Positions 54,795 to 61,901 of a stretch of 64,000 nt of DNA are shown here, piece by piece. The stretch is taken from the NCBI GenBank assembly GCA_001028815.1, contig LDJB01000001.1:825634-889633 (forward strand), written 5' to 3'. This stretch comes from Peptococcaceae bacterium 1109 (GTDB lineage: Bacteria; Bacillota; Limnochordia; Darwinibacteriales; Darwinibacteriaceae). Positions within the stretch are counted from its first letter, which is position 1; each line of letters starts with the position of its first letter. Made by a program: the position numbers and the translations under genes. The notes below the pieces were generated by a model. That model had not been told where the DNA came from. It was given only the letters and a program-made list of their open reading frames with translations, and ran no database searches.

Positions 54795-55748
54795 TTAACT
54801 ATTCTTCCGTCCCAGCACTGCTTTGGCCTTTTCAACTATGGCCTCGCTAGTCAAGCCGAAGCGCTGCTGGAGGTATTCCACAGAGCCCACTTCACCAAAG
54901 AGATCCTGCACACCTACTCGCTCCATGGGCACCGGGTGATGCTGGGAGAGGACTTCCGCGACCGCTGAACCCAAGCCATTGATCACGTTGTGGTTTTCTG
55001 CAGTGACCACCGCGCCTGTTTCCTGCGCTGCCTTGATCAAGAGCTCTGCGTCAATAGGCTTGATGGTAAACATATTAATGACTCTGGCCCCGATTCCCTC
55101 CTCAGCCAGAGCCTCTGCGGCTTCTAGCGCCTCTGGAACCAAGATACCTGTGGCAACAATGGTCAGATCGTCACCATCCCGGAGGACCTTGCCCTTGCCG
55201 ATGGTAAACTCGGTGCCAGGGGCGTAGATCTTAACAGGCTGTTTGCGGTTCACCCTAAGGTAGACTGGAGTATCCATGGCTGCTACCTGCGGAAGGATGG
55301 CCCGCATCATCACATTATCCACTGGTTCAATCACTGTCATGGTGGGGATGCCCCGCAAAAAGCCAACATCTTCTAAGGGCATATGGGTCCCACCGTTGAA
55401 GGCCGCTGTGACTCCAGGGTCGGTCCCTACGATCTTCACCGGCAGCTGCGCGTAGGCCACAGACATATAGATCTGATCCAAGGCCCGCCGCGCGTTAAAG
55501 CACGCGAAGGTATGGGTAAAGGGGATTTTCCCCACAGCTGCCAGTCCCGCAGCCATCCCCAGCATATTGGCTTCTTGCACACCTACGTTGATGGCCCGTT
55601 CTGGGAAACGCTTTAGGAACTTGATAGTGGAGTTCGAGTTCATCAAGTCCGCATCCAACACCACAATTTGAGGATTCTCCTCTGCAAGCTCCATCAGGGC
55701 ATCAATATACGCATCTTTCATCGCCACTTCATCGATGCTAAACCGCAT
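54795..55748 (-). CDS. Transketolase, C-terminal subunit (pyrimidine and C domains)
   Basis: A 317-residue subunit of a two-part transketolase. VVLDADLMNSNSTIKF and RAINVGVQEANMLGMAAGL, with catalytic Glu59, are the pyrimidine-domain blocks. Compared by eye with ordinary split transketolases, Asp110 (IVGTDPGVT) stands where a phosphate-contacting His is usual and Asn118 (AAFNGGTH) where the conserved Asp of GEDG is usual; His122 is kept. The start overlaps the N-terminal subunit gene by 11 bases with GGGGGCAGAGG as ribosome binding site. I infer a changed donor, namely DKG. Alternatives are 1-deoxyxylulose synthase-like enzymes, but the length and partner favour transketolase. Confidence 0.85.
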   Translation of the reverse strand: MRFSIDEVAMKDAYIDALMELAEENPQIVVLDADLMNSNSTIKFLKRFPERAINVGVQEANMLGMAAGLAAVGKIPFTHTFACFNARRALDQIYMSVAYAQLPVKIVGTDPGVTAAFNGGTHMPLEDVGFLRGIPTMTVIEPVDNVMMRAILPQVAAMDTPVYLRVNRKQPVKIYAPGTEFTIGKGKVLRDGDDLTIVATGILVPEALEAAEALAEEGIGARVINMFTIKPIDAELLIKAAQETGAVVTAENHNVINGLGSAVAEVLSQHHPVPMERVGVQDLFGEVGSVEYLQQRFGLTSEAIVEKAKAVLGRKNS

Positions 55749-56583
55749 TTCCCTCTGCCCCCTTCAGCGCTGCGATGGCTTGCTCAATCTGCTCCTTGGT
55801 AAAGCGCATGTGGTGGTTGAACTCCACGCCTTCCGCGAAAGTGCAGCCCTTCCCTTTGATGGTGTGGAGGATGATCACCGAACTCTTACCCTCCACCTCT
55901 TGGGCCCTGCGGATGGCTTCATAAATCTGGGCCACGTCGTGCCCATCTACCTCTTGGGCGAACCAGCCGAAAGTCTCCCACTTCGCCCTGAGATCACCCA
56001 GAGGATTAATGTTGTCTACGTACCCATCGAGCTGCTGTTTGTTGTAGTCTACAAAGACGATGAGGTTATCCAGTTTGGCGTTGCCCCCGTAGAGGGCCCC
56101 CTCCCAAATCTGCCCCTCTTGGCATTCCCCATCTCCTAACACGAGGTAGACATAGTTGTCCTTCCCGTCCATCTTCAGGCCCAAGGCTACGCCTAGCCCT
56201 GTGGACATTCCCTGCCCTAAAGAGCCTGTGGTCATGTCCACCCCCGGTGTCTTGTTCCGGTCCGCATGGCTGGGAAGGTTTGTTCCCCCTTGATTCAGCG
56301 TCTTCAGCATGTCGTAAGGGAAGAATCCCTTGAGGGCAAGGGTTGCATACAAAGCAGGCCCTGCGTGGCCCTTGGAAAGCACCAGCCAATCCCGCCCGTC
56401 CCAGCGGGGCTCTTCTGGTTTATAGCGCATTACTTTACCATACAGCACGGCAAGAAGTTCCACGATGGACATTGCGCCCCCTATGTGGCCAAAGCCGAGG
56501 TGGCCGAACTCTTCCAGCGTGGCAATGCGGATCTCTTTCGCTAACTCTTCCAGCCGTTGTTGTTCCTCACGTTCCAACATCAC
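55738..56583 (-). CDS. Transketolase, N-terminal subunit (ThDP-binding domain)
   Basis: A 281-residue subunit that binds thiamine diphosphate. GHIGGAMSIVELLAVLYG, LSKGHAGPALYATLALKG, TTGSLGQGMSTGLGVALG, the ThDP motif LGDGECQEGQIWEG through DNLIVFVDYNKQQ, and GHDVAQIYEAI are all canonical. Two-gene transketolases are common in Firmicutes and Archaea and have been recruited for C2-unit removal in other pathways (sulfoquinovose). Gene starts at ATG 56583 (a GTG and a second ATG are adjacent), 12 bases after the LarA-like gene. Confidence 0.92.
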   Translation of the reverse strand: MMLEREEQQRLEELAKEIRIATLEEFGHLGFGHIGGAMSIVELLAVLYGKVMRYKPEEPRWDGRDWLVLSKGHAGPALYATLALKGFFPYDMLKTLNQGGTNLPSHADRNKTPGVDMTTGSLGQGMSTGLGVALGLKMDGKDNYVYLVLGDGECQEGQIWEGALYGGNAKLDNLIVFVDYNKQQLDGYVDNINPLGDLRAKWETFGWFAQEVDGHDVAQIYEAIRRAQEVEGKSSVIILHTIKGKGCTFAEGVEFNHHMRFTKEQIEQAIAALKGAEGNAV

Positions 56584-56595
56584 TACGAGATCACC

Positions 56596-57852
56596 TCAAT
56601 TCACTACCTTTGGTAAGGTGGAGGCCCCAAGGGGGAACACCGCATAGGTAAACTCCCGCCCGAGGATCTCCTGGGCACGCTCTAGGGCATAATCCAGGGA
56701 AGCCGTGACCGTCACGCCCACCATTTTCTCGTTGGCAAGCACATCTGAGGTCACCAAGATGATCTCCGCCCCAGTGCTCACCTTACTGATTGCCGCAGCC
56801 TTGTGGCCGCCTAAGACAAACTGCCGCCTCAGGTCTTCCAGCAGATCTTCAGGGGCCTTGTCCGCGGTCATCCACTCTTGGAAGATCTTGCTCCCATACC
56901 CTTCCCCGCACTCTGCTAAGAGGATGATTACCCCGCCAGGGCGCACAACCCCTGCGCAGTTATCTAGCGCTTTCTGGGCCTGGTAAAGGTTAATATCCTT
57001 GGGATCGCCCCCTGCGCTCACTACCGCTAGATCCACCTTGGCGGGCAGTTCTACCAAGCCCTCCTCAGCAAGGCGTTGACAGAGCACTCGGTGGGCCTTA
57101 ACCACGTGGCCAGCAGCGGCATCCACGATGCGCTGGTGCTCATCGACGATTACGTTGAGGATAAAGTCAATCCCCACCATGTTTGCGGCCTCCTCCAGGT
57201 CTTCCCGAACAGGGTTTCCTTCAAGGAGAGCCGCGACAGCAGCGTCCTCAACCATATGGGAATGGTTATCTGTAACAGTCCGCACCGAAGCGGTGCCGGG
57301 CACCATGGACTTAGCACCGCCAGAGTAGCCTGCAAAATAGTGGAACTCTACATTGGCCATGCAGAGGCGGAAATCAGCTTCAACAACCTCCCGAAAGACA
57401 TCCACTCTGGTGCCTCGGGCAGTGGTGCCGACGTGGACCACATCCTCTACGTCGTGGTTGATCACCCGGACTGTCTCGTAAACCTCTGCGCCTACAGACT
57501 GGCGCAGCTCCTCTTCACTCATAGGCCTGTGGAGCCCTAGGGCGATCACTACCGTCACTTGCTTCAGATTAACGCCAGCTTCCTCCAGTTCCTTAAGGAC
57601 TGGAGGAAGCAGTTTGTGATTAGGGCAAGGCCTGGTCATATCACTGGTGATGATCACGATGCGCTGATCTTTTTGCACCAGTTCGCCAAGGCGCGGCGTA
57701 CCAATGGGGTTCTCCAGGGCTGACAAGATCAGCTCCCCTTCAGTCCCTGCTCCAACAGTCTTACTGGGCAGGAATGTCCCCACGTAGCCACGCTCAGGCA
57801 GGGCAACTTCCCTTTCCACCTTGCCGTAGGGAAGTTTGAATTTTCGGGTCAT
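56596..57852 (-). CDS. LarA-family nickel-pincer hydroxyacid racemase/epimerase
   Basis: A 418-residue LarA homologue. Visible residues that match the lactate racemase active site are His108 (ALGLHRPMSEEEL), His171 and Lys181 (EFHYFAGYSGGAKSM) and His197/His199 (TDNHSHM); DMTRPCPNHKLLPPVL is the N-terminal family block. The lysine holds the nickel-pincer cofactor. Known members racemise lactate, malate and other 2-hydroxyacids. No larB, larC or larE is in the window. The ATG shares one base with the pgk stop (TAATG), with GGGAGG in pgk; the frame extended to 58053 is false. From operon context I predict malate (D to L) as substrate. Confidence 0.85.
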   Translation of the reverse strand: MTRKFKLPYGKVEREVALPERGYVGTFLPSKTVGAGTEGELILSALENPIGTPRLGELVQKDQRIVIITSDMTRPCPNHKLLPPVLKELEEAGVNLKQVTVVIALGLHRPMSEEELRQSVGAEVYETVRVINHDVEDVVHVGTTARGTRVDVFREVVEADFRLCMANVEFHYFAGYSGGAKSMVPGTASVRTVTDNHSHMVEDAAVAALLEGNPVREDLEEAANMVGIDFILNVIVDEHQRIVDAAAGHVVKAHRVLCQRLAEEGLVELPAKVDLAVVSAGGDPKDINLYQAQKALDNCAGVVRPGGVIILLAECGEGYGSKIFQEWMTADKAPEDLLEDLRRQFVLGGHKAAAISKVSTGAEIILVTSDVLANEKMVGVTVTASLDYALERAQEILGREFTYAVFPLGASTLPKVVN

Positions 57853-59117
57853 TAGTATTTCCTCCCGTACGCCTTCCGCAGTGCCGTGATGAGGGGGAGT
57901 TCCACCCCAGATAAGAAGCGGACCATGGCCCCGCCGGCAGTGCAGATGTAGCCAAAGCGCTCTGCAGGGTTTTCCACGAAGCGGCTGGCCGCGGTGACGC
58001 TGTCGCCCCCGCCCACCACGGAAAAGCCAGGTGCATCCGCAATGGCATTCCAAAGAGACTTGGTGCCCTTCTCAAAGAGGGCGTTCTCGTAAGCCCCTAC
58101 TGGCCCGTTGACAAAGATGGTGCCCGCTTGGGCAATCTCCTTTTCGAACAACGCGATACTTTCCGTTCCGATGTCCATGAACAGCGCAGCATCGTTGGGC
58201 AAATCAGCAAGGCTGCATTCCTTCCGCACTCCGTTGTCTTCGTAAGCGAAGTCCACTGGGTTGATAAACTTCTCTCCAAAGCGCTCAAGATACATCCTGG
58301 ACTCATCCACATACTTGAGGAGACCCCGATTTGCTAGGAACTTCTCCTGTGCCTGGCCAAACTTAACGCCCCTGGCCATCTGGAAGAGGATGCCCGTTAC
58401 GCCTCCAGTGAGGATGCGGTCTGCAGTGCCATTCTCCAAAACCTGCCGCAGCATACCGTACGCGTCCGAAACCTTCAAACCGCCTAGGACAAACACTGCG
58501 GGCCGTTCAGGGCTCTCTGCAACGCGGCTTAAAGCACCGAACTCTGCAATCAGCTGGCGCCCACCAGCTGTGGGCAGCAGTTCAGGAAAAGCCACCATGG
58601 AGGGAGCGTTCCGGTGTGCGGCAGCAAAGGCATCATTGACGTAGTAGTCGGCCAACGGTGCCAAGTTCCGTACCAGGTAGGTGTTGAGCATCTCTTCTGG
58701 CTTTAGCGTGACCGCATCTTCAAAGGTGGAGATCTCTTCACACAAATAGCGCACATTCCCCAGGAGGATAGCTTCTCCTGGCTGCAGGTCTTTCACAGCC
58801 TGCTGCGCCGCGGGCCCAGCCACATCATCAATGTACTTAACGGGCCGGCGCAGCCGCTCAGAAAGGAGCAGAGCGTGCTCAGCCATGGGCATGAGGTTGT
58901 GGTAATCAAGGGTATCCCCTTGGTGGGCGAGGATGGCCACCTTGGCTCCCCGATCAAGGAGATCCCGGATGGTGGGGATACTCTTATCGATGCGGTTCGT
59001 GTTTACTATTCTCTTAGTCTTCGGGTCGATAGGTGAGTTGATATCCACCCTGAGCAAGACAGTCTTACCGCTGTAATCGAAATCATCGATTGTATGAATG
59101 GGCAATGTCACGTTCAT
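57852..59117 (-). CDS. pgk: Phosphoglycerate kinase homologue, archaeal type
   Basis: A 421-residue PGK-fold protein. LLRVDINSPI (Arg23, Asp25, Asn27), NRIDKSIPTI (Arg42), LLGNVRYLCEEI, YVNDAFAAAHRNAPS, GGLKVSDAYG and GGGDSVTAAS are all present, so the acyl-phosphate and nucleotide sites look active. VKYIDDVAGPAAQQAV resembles archaeal PGKs. The H-x-G-R motif that binds the substrate 3-phosphate reads AHQGDTLDY: His65 is kept, but Asp68 stands in place of Arg. This suggests a substrate with a carboxylate instead of the phosphate. Ordinary glycolytic function remains possible. AAGGAAGG precedes the ATG, and the GAPDH stop lies 8 bases upstream. Confidence 0.88.
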   Translation of the reverse strand: MNVTLPIHTIDDFDYSGKTVLLRVDINSPIDPKTKRIVNTNRIDKSIPTIRDLLDRGAKVAILAHQGDTLDYHNLMPMAEHALLLSERLRRPVKYIDDVAGPAAQQAVKDLQPGEAILLGNVRYLCEEISTFEDAVTLKPEEMLNTYLVRNLAPLADYYVNDAFAAAHRNAPSMVAFPELLPTAGGRQLIAEFGALSRVAESPERPAVFVLGGLKVSDAYGMLRQVLENGTADRILTGGVTGILFQMARGVKFGQAQEKFLANRGLLKYVDESRMYLERFGEKFINPVDFAYEDNGVRKECSLADLPNDAALFMDIGTESIALFEKEIAQAGTIFVNGPVGAYENALFEKGTKSLWNAIADAPGFSVVGGGDSVTAASRFVENPAERFGYICTAGGAMVRFLSGVELPLITALRKAYGRKY

Positions 59118-59125
59118 CGCCTTCC

Positions 59126-60139
59126 TTAACGCAGGTTGAGGTACTTGTTGGTCATTCCAACGCCTTCGAGCCTGTCAGTCTGCATTTCCATAGCTGCCCG
59201 GACTGCGTCTAAGGACTCAGGGATTACCACAGCTTCCTGCGGGACGTTAAAGGCAAAGATAATGTGGCCTTCGAAGACCTCCACGGTCTCTTCGAACACC
59301 GCGATCTCGTACATGTCGCTGTGGGGGTTCCCCATATCCCGGGCATATCTAAACAGCGCAGCGTTGCCCTGGAACCCGTCCTTGATCCGGACAACACGAA
59401 TGCGGGGATGCGCGTTGAACATCTCCAGGACCTCATCGCGGGTCACAGGCTTCTTCGGCTTAATATTGGTAGAAATGATGTGCCCGTGAGTCACCGGAGT
59501 ATGCACCAACACGCCGGTAGCCTTGATATGCGGCATGATGAGCATCAAGTCAGATGCTTGGTGGCTAGGCACTGTATCAACCTTCAGCGCATTGGTGAGG
59601 CCCCGGTGGTAATCACCTGGGTCAGCGACGCGGCGGATGATAGTGATCATCACATTGTCCACCCCGACTGCCCGGTCGACGCAGTCAACGGCCCGAATCA
59701 AGCCTGTGGTGTTGCAAGAGGTGAGCTTAAGGAACTGCTTGCCCAGTCCTTCTTCGTAGTTCGCGTAGCCGTGGAAGAACACATCAGCAACACTTGTGCT
59801 TTCCCCACCTTGGAAAACCGCCTTCTTGCCGTACTTTTCATAGAGGGCCTTGTTCTTCTCCCCTACGCCAGCTGGGGTAGCATCCAAGATGACGTCGCAC
59901 TTCTGGATGAGTTCCTCCACAGTGCCAGAGACTTTGACGCCTGCGGCCTCCAGCTCATCCCTCTTTTCAGGCACAACCGCGTAGAAGTCATAGGGCATAC
60001 CCCTCTCAGCCAATGCCCGCACCGACAGGGTCAATCCAACGTCAGCCACACCAACGAGTTCCATGTCCTCTTGGCGCGCCACACCAGCGGCCAGCCGCAG
60101 ACCGATAACACCATATCCCACTACACCAACTTTAACCAC
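59126..60139 (-). CDS. Type II (archaeal-type) glyceraldehyde-3-phosphate dehydrogenase homologue
   Basis: A 337-residue archaeal-type GAPDH, which oxidises an aldehyde to an acyl phosphate with NAD(P). VVKVGVVGYGVIGLRLA binds the nucleotide, LTSCNTTGLIRAV carries the catalytic Cys142, and IIRRVADPGDYHRG and MPHIKATGVLVHTPVTHGH follow. The conserved S-H-H-G-P-D motif near the phosphate and catalytic site reads SHQASD here (His193 kept). Start is the GTG at 60139 with AGGGAGGA at 6 bases; the ATG at 60160 has no site. It is the first gene of the operon. In the pathway proposed here it would act on D-malate semialdehyde. Confidence 0.88.
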   Translation of the reverse strand: MVKVGVVGYGVIGLRLAAGVARQEDMELVGVADVGLTLSVRALAERGMPYDFYAVVPEKRDELEAAGVKVSGTVEELIQKCDVILDATPAGVGEKNKALYEKYGKKAVFQGGESTSVADVFFHGYANYEEGLGKQFLKLTSCNTTGLIRAVDCVDRAVGVDNVMITIIRRVADPGDYHRGLTNALKVDTVPSHQASDLMLIMPHIKATGVLVHTPVTHGHIISTNIKPKKPVTRDEVLEMFNAHPRIRVVRIKDGFQGNAALFRYARDMGNPHSDMYEIAVFEETVEVFEGHIIFAFNVPQEAVVIPESLDAVRAAMEMQTDRLEGVGMTNKYLNLR

Positions 60140-60180
60140 ACTGATTCCTCCCTGTAGCATATTGTTCCAAAATACACAAA

Positions 60181-60247
60181 GGTTTATATAGGTTCATTTT
60201 GGTTTATTTGAGGTGTCTTTGATTCCATTATATCCCTAAATGAACGG
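60181..60247. promoter_or_regulatory. DeoR-type operator: three phased direct repeats plus one inverted copy
   Basis: GGTTTATATA, GGTTCATTTT and GGTTTATTTG start at 60181, 60191 and 60201, an exact 10-base period. AAATGAACGG at 60238-60247 is an inverted copy inside the operon promoter spacer. Direct repeats fit DeoR/IolR-family binding. The triplet lies just downstream of the transcription start of the inositol operon. Confidence 0.7.
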
Positions 60248-60255
60248 TAATTCAA
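60227..60255 (-). promoter_or_regulatory. Promoter of the inositol/transketolase operon
   Basis: Minus strand TTGAAT (60255-60250), 17 bases, TATAAT (60232-60227). Predicted start near 60220 gives an 80-base leader that contains the three repeats. Confidence 0.75.
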
Positions 60256-60277
60256 TACCTCGGCAGGAATTACTTAA

Positions 60278-60283
60278 TATAAT
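60278..60283 (+). promoter_or_regulatory. -10 box of the deoR gene
   Basis: Perfect TATAAT, 36 bases before the regulator's start codon; the -35 region is weak. Confidence 0.5.
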
Positions 60284-60318
60284 AGGGAATACTGATTACG
60301 TGGAAAGAAGGGATGAAA

Positions 60319-61104
60319 ATGAACTCGGCAAGGCGCTTAGAGGAAATAGCTCAAATCCTCGCTGCCCGCGGCAGTGTCGAAGTACAAGAACTAGCAAAGC
60401 AGTTCAAAGTCACAGGCAAAACCATCCGCCTTGACTTGGACAAGCTGGCCCGGATGGGGATGGTAGAACGGGTTCACGGTGGTGCAGTTTTGAAACAGCC
60501 CCAGACCGATCTGTTCCAGATTCGAACCCGGCGCAAGACGAACATCCGAGAAAAGCAAGCCATCGCCCAAAAGGCCCTCGAACATATCAAGGAAGACGAT
60601 ATAATCCTTATTGACGGCGGAAGTACCACCCAGCCCCTAAGCCGTTTGCTGGGCGAAAAACGCCTTACCCTCCTCACCAACGATCTGTTAATCGCGGGCG
60701 AAGTGTTGGAAAAGGAAAACGTCACATTGTACGTGACCGGAGGCAAACTCAGCGATCACCGGCGTGAAGGAGTCTACACCCTCTTGGGGCGAGATGCAGA
60801 AGCCCTGCTCCAAAAGTATAAGGTGAACAAGCTCTTCCTAGCGGCCACGGCCCTGAACTTTAAGCAAGGGCTTATGGTCTATTCAGAAGATGTTGCCGCA
60901 GCAAAGAAGGCCATGCTGCAGGCGGCTGAAGAAGTCATTTTATTAGTGGATTATACTAAGTTCCACCAACAGGCCTTCCTCACCTTCGCGCGTTTAGAAG
61001 AAATCGACACCATCATCACCGATGACCGCATTCCTGACCATGATGTGAAGTATCTAGAAAGCAGGGGTATTAAGGTTGAGGTGGCAAGACTAAACGGGCC
61101 CTGA
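60319..61104 (+). CDS. DeoR/GlpR-family transcriptional regulator of the inositol operon
   Basis: A 261-residue DeoR regulator. The N-terminal winged helix-turn-helix is ILAARGSVEVQELAKQFKV followed by TGKTIRLDLDKLARMGMVER and VHGGAV; the sugar-phosphate-isomerase-like sensor domain has DDIILIDGGSTTQPLSRLL and LLTNDLLIAGEVLE. It is divergent from the operon and close to a repeat array, like IolR. IolR senses 2-deoxy-5-keto-gluconate 6-phosphate; with no IolC here, the ligand may be DKG itself. The ATG at 60319 has GAAGGG at six bases; the ATG at 60313 touches the site. Its last 35 bases overlap the convergent gene. Confidence 0.92.
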   Translation: MNSARRLEEIAQILAARGSVEVQELAKQFKVTGKTIRLDLDKLARMGMVERVHGGAVLKQPQTDLFQIRTRRKTNIREKQAIAQKALEHIKEDDIILIDGGSTTQPLSRLLGEKRLTLLTNDLLIAGEVLEKENVTLYVTGGKLSDHRREGVYTLLGRDAEALLQKYKVNKLFLAATALNFKQGLMVYSEDVAAAKKAMLQAAEEVILLVDYTKFHQQAFLTFARLEEIDTIITDDRIPDHDVKYLESRGIKVEVARLNGP

Positions 61105-61855
61105 TGGGATAGTGGTCGGAGGGAAACCGCCCGGCCACTTTTTCTTTTACGATTTCTGCTTCCAGAATCTGGACACCAGGGGACGCAAAGATGTAATCGA
61201 TCCAGCCGCCCACTCCCAGTCCAGTAAAGGCGTGGAATGTGTGCCCGCCTGCACCCATCTCCCACAGTGCATCTTTGAGGTGGCTCCGGAAAAGCTGCAC
61301 CGGGGCGCTCCCAGGCTCACAGTTAAAGTCACCCATTAAGATGCATGGTATCCCCTCTGCCTGAAGGGGCTCTATCTTCTGCCAGATAAGCTCAGCACCG
61401 GATCTCCGGGCGTCTTCCCCTTCATGATCAAGGTGGGTGTTAAACACCGCAAAGGGGGCGTTCCCTTCGCTGCCTTGGAAAAGGCCCCAAGTGCAGATCC
61501 GCGGGAGAGAGCTGTCCCAGGAGATGCTTCCAGGAACACTTGGCTCCTTAGAAAGCCAGAACTGGCCTTGTTCCACGAGCTTAACCTGGCCCTTTCGGAA
61601 GTACACCGCATTATGCTCCCCGCTCCGATCTTCGTCCCTGCCAAAGCCAAAACGCTCGTACTCGTGAAGCGCGCTGTCAAGGCCTGCCAACATAGGTGGC
61701 AGGCCTTCTTGTGTGCCGAGAATCGCAGGCGCGTACTTATTGATAATGGACACAACCGCGGCTTGACGGTTGGGCCACGCATTCTCTCCGTCCACGGGAG
61801 TCCAGATGCGCAAGTTAAAGGACATTACATCAATGAGCACGGTAACACTTCCCAT
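61070..61855 (-). CDS. Endonuclease/exonuclease/phosphatase-family hydrolase
   Basis: A 261-residue EEP-fold metal-dependent hydrolase. MSFNLRIWTPVDGENAW, LGTQEGLPPML (metal Glu), FNTHLDHEGEDARR, MGDFNCEPGS and FPSDHYPIRARL are the usual catalytic blocks. Members cut DNA or remove phosphate from lipids and sugars; the short form without signal peptide is often a predicted phosphodiesterase. The start could be ATG 61855 (GAGAGG directly adjacent) or the GTG at 61840. It overlaps the deoR 3' end. Confidence 0.88.
   Translation of the reverse strand: MGSVTVLIDVMSFNLRIWTPVDGENAWPNRQAAVVSIINKYAPAILGTQEGLPPMLAGLDSALHEYERFGFGRDEDRSGEHNAVYFRKGQVKLVEQGQFWLSKEPSVPGSISWDSSLPRICTWGLFQGSEGNAPFAVFNTHLDHEGEDARRSGAELIWQKIEPLQAEGIPCILMGDFNCEPGSAPVQLFRSHLKDALWEMGAGGHTFHAFTGLGVGGWIDYIFASPGVQILEAEIVKEKVAGRFPSDHYPIRARLVLPPQP
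61110..61149 (+). terminator. Terminator of the deoR gene
   Basis: AGTGGTCGG / CCGGCCACT stem (one G-U pair) followed by TTTTTCTTTT. It lies within the end of the convergent nuclease/phosphatase gene. Confidence 0.75.
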
Positions 61856-61901
61856 CCTCTCATCATTTAGCCCAAAAAAGAATCAGTTCCCTATGATATT
61901 G

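Noticed and set aside
57852-58053. 67-residue N-terminal extension of the LarA-like protein
   Set aside because: It lies inside pgk, is rich in Cys, Arg and Gly, and lacks a ribosome binding site.
57852-60139. GAPDH and PGK homologues as plain glycolytic genes
   Set aside because: Not excluded, but their place at the head of an inositol operon and altered substrate motifs make a special role more likely; a genome search for a second set would decide.
59264-60157. 297-residue open frame opposite the GAPDH gene
   Set aside because: No recognisable domain, no ribosome binding site; it mirrors the codon structure of the GAPDH gene.
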